Positions 38,785 to 39,156 of a stretch of 39,156 bases of DNA are shown here, in pieces. The position numbers and the translations under genes are program-made. The notes under the pieces are model-generated. The model was not told the origin of the DNA. It worked only from the letters and a program-made list of their open reading frames with translations, and did not search any database. The stretch spans positions 1-39,156 of the forward strand of contig JAHEWK010000055.1 in assembly GCA_020740775.1 (NCBI GenBank), written 5' to 3'. The stretch is from Ilyonectria destructans. Taxonomy: Eukaryota; Ascomycota; Sordariomycetes; Hypocreales; Nectriaceae. Numbering within the stretch: the stretch's first letter is position 1; every line of letters starts with the position of its first letter.

Positions 38785-39156
38785 CCTTCTGGGAGGATGT
38801 TGCCCAGACTCCTCAGCACTTCCATGACGGGCATTTCCTTGGTGCCCGCCCTCGTCTTCTCGCGCTCTTTCCGCTGGCGGAGGCGGAGGGCGCTGAAGCT
38901 GAGGACCTTTTCTGCCTCTTTGCCGGCGACCAGAACCCGTTGCTCGAACTTGTGGACGTTGTCGGAGAGCTGGTCAATGTGGAATTCGAGAGAGGACTGG
39001 ATGGCACGCAATCGCGATTCGGTTTGCGATCGAATAGCCTCGAATGAGACCGCCTCGTCTGCCAAGTAGCCCCTAATCTTGCCTTCTTCCGGATCCAGGA
39101 GATGAAAGTCTGGCAAGACAATGGGGTCTGTTTCGTTCTCGGCGAACAGAGGCGGT
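38709..39156 (-). CDS. Mis13/Dsn1-like kinetochore protein, C-terminal part, partial
   Basis: The minus frame is open from the right edge to a stop at 38709 (149 codons). The sequence 'LEFHIDQLSDNVHKFEQ' followed by 'LVAGKEAEKVLSFSALRLRQ' and 'MPVMEVLRSLGNIL' matches the helical C-terminal region of Mis13/Dsn1, a Mis12-complex subunit that links centromeric chromatin to outer kinetochore proteins. The N-terminal part lies beyond the window. The last 25 or so residues ('GHPRVATDVMMSGNPKLPKP' onward) are encoded by the minisatellite at 38420-38784, so the natural end has been replaced or extended. The family call rests on the helix pattern and the 'DVLRSLG'-like end; a related coiled-coil protein is possible. 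Confidence 0.6.
   Translation of the reverse strand, partial: PPLFAENETDPIVLPDFHLLDPEEGKIRGYLADEAVSFEAIRSQTESRLRAIQSSLEFHIDQLSDNVHKFEQRVLVAGKEAEKVLSFSALRLRQRKEREKTRAGTKEMPVMEVLRSLGNILPEGHPRVATDVMMSGNPKLPKPLCSVS

Noticed and set aside
1..39156. tRNA or rRNA genes
   Set aside because: Some GGTTCGAA-like strings (near 730 and 4215) recall a T-loop, but none sits in a cloverleaf that I can build.

Overview
The window looks like nuclear DNA of a filamentous ascomycete. Genes carry short (about 50-110 nt) GT-AG introns with CTAAC-type branch sites. The gene families are typically fungal: HET, NACHT, fungal BTB, forkhead, amino-acid permease and a Mis13/Dsn1-like kinetochore protein. Transposon remnants are dense. 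No bacterial operons, tRNA or rRNA genes were seen. Much of the window behaves like an accessory, transposon-rich island between ordinary genes.

Layout. 1-532: C-terminal part of a NACHT-type protein (minus). 766-1725: unknown, probably transposon-derived frame with three stops. 2651-3708: secreted beta-sandwich/Fn3-like protein with two introns. 4047-5640: two decayed genes on the minus strand. 5706-6830: intact BTB gene. 7651-8131: LINE reverse-transcriptase fragment. 8577-14613: near-complete Helitron encoding a Rep/Pif1-type helicase with one in-frame TAG, followed by a perfect 44-bp minisatellite (14805-15121). 15768-18642: apparently complete hAT element with a 781-aa transposase. 18805-18862: LINE 3' tail. 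18948-21025: four-exon amino-acid permease. 22555-24405: intact HET-domain gene. 24981-26093: OrsD/DUF3505-like zinc-finger protein. 26314-26560: LINE endonuclease fragment. 26588-27991: forkhead transcription factor. 28558-28888: TA-flanked foldback MITE. 29292-31960: mosaic of broken RecQ helicase, NACHT, pogo-type transposase and a multicopy fungal family. 32146-34430: large C2H2 protein of a conserved uncharacterised fungal family. 36282-37843: broken kinase-like (APH-fold) gene, a hAT C-terminal fragment and a perfect 68-bp inverted duplication. 38046-38784: two tandem-repeat arrays. 38709-39156: 3' end of a Mis13/Dsn1-like gene, running off the right edge.

How it fits together. The genes do not form a pathway. 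HET and NACHT families are known in fungi for allorecognition and innate-immunity-like roles. The OrsD-like gene and RecQ-type helicase remnant belong to families often expanded in variable or subtelomeric regions; that placement is inference. Several frames are clean except for stops explained by CAG/CAA/CGA to TAG/TAA/TGA changes, consistent with RIP-like C-to-T mutation. The hAT, the 44-bp array and the 68-bp inverted repeat are nearly undecayed and look younger.

Most worth following up: the MITE whose two arms differ by paired changes that keep local hairpins, the perfect coding inverted repeat, the nearly intact Helitron, the hAT whose transposase C-terminus is encoded by its own subterminal repeats, and tandem SUMO-interacting-like motifs in the C2H2 protein. 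All family calls are from reading translations by eye; no database search was run.
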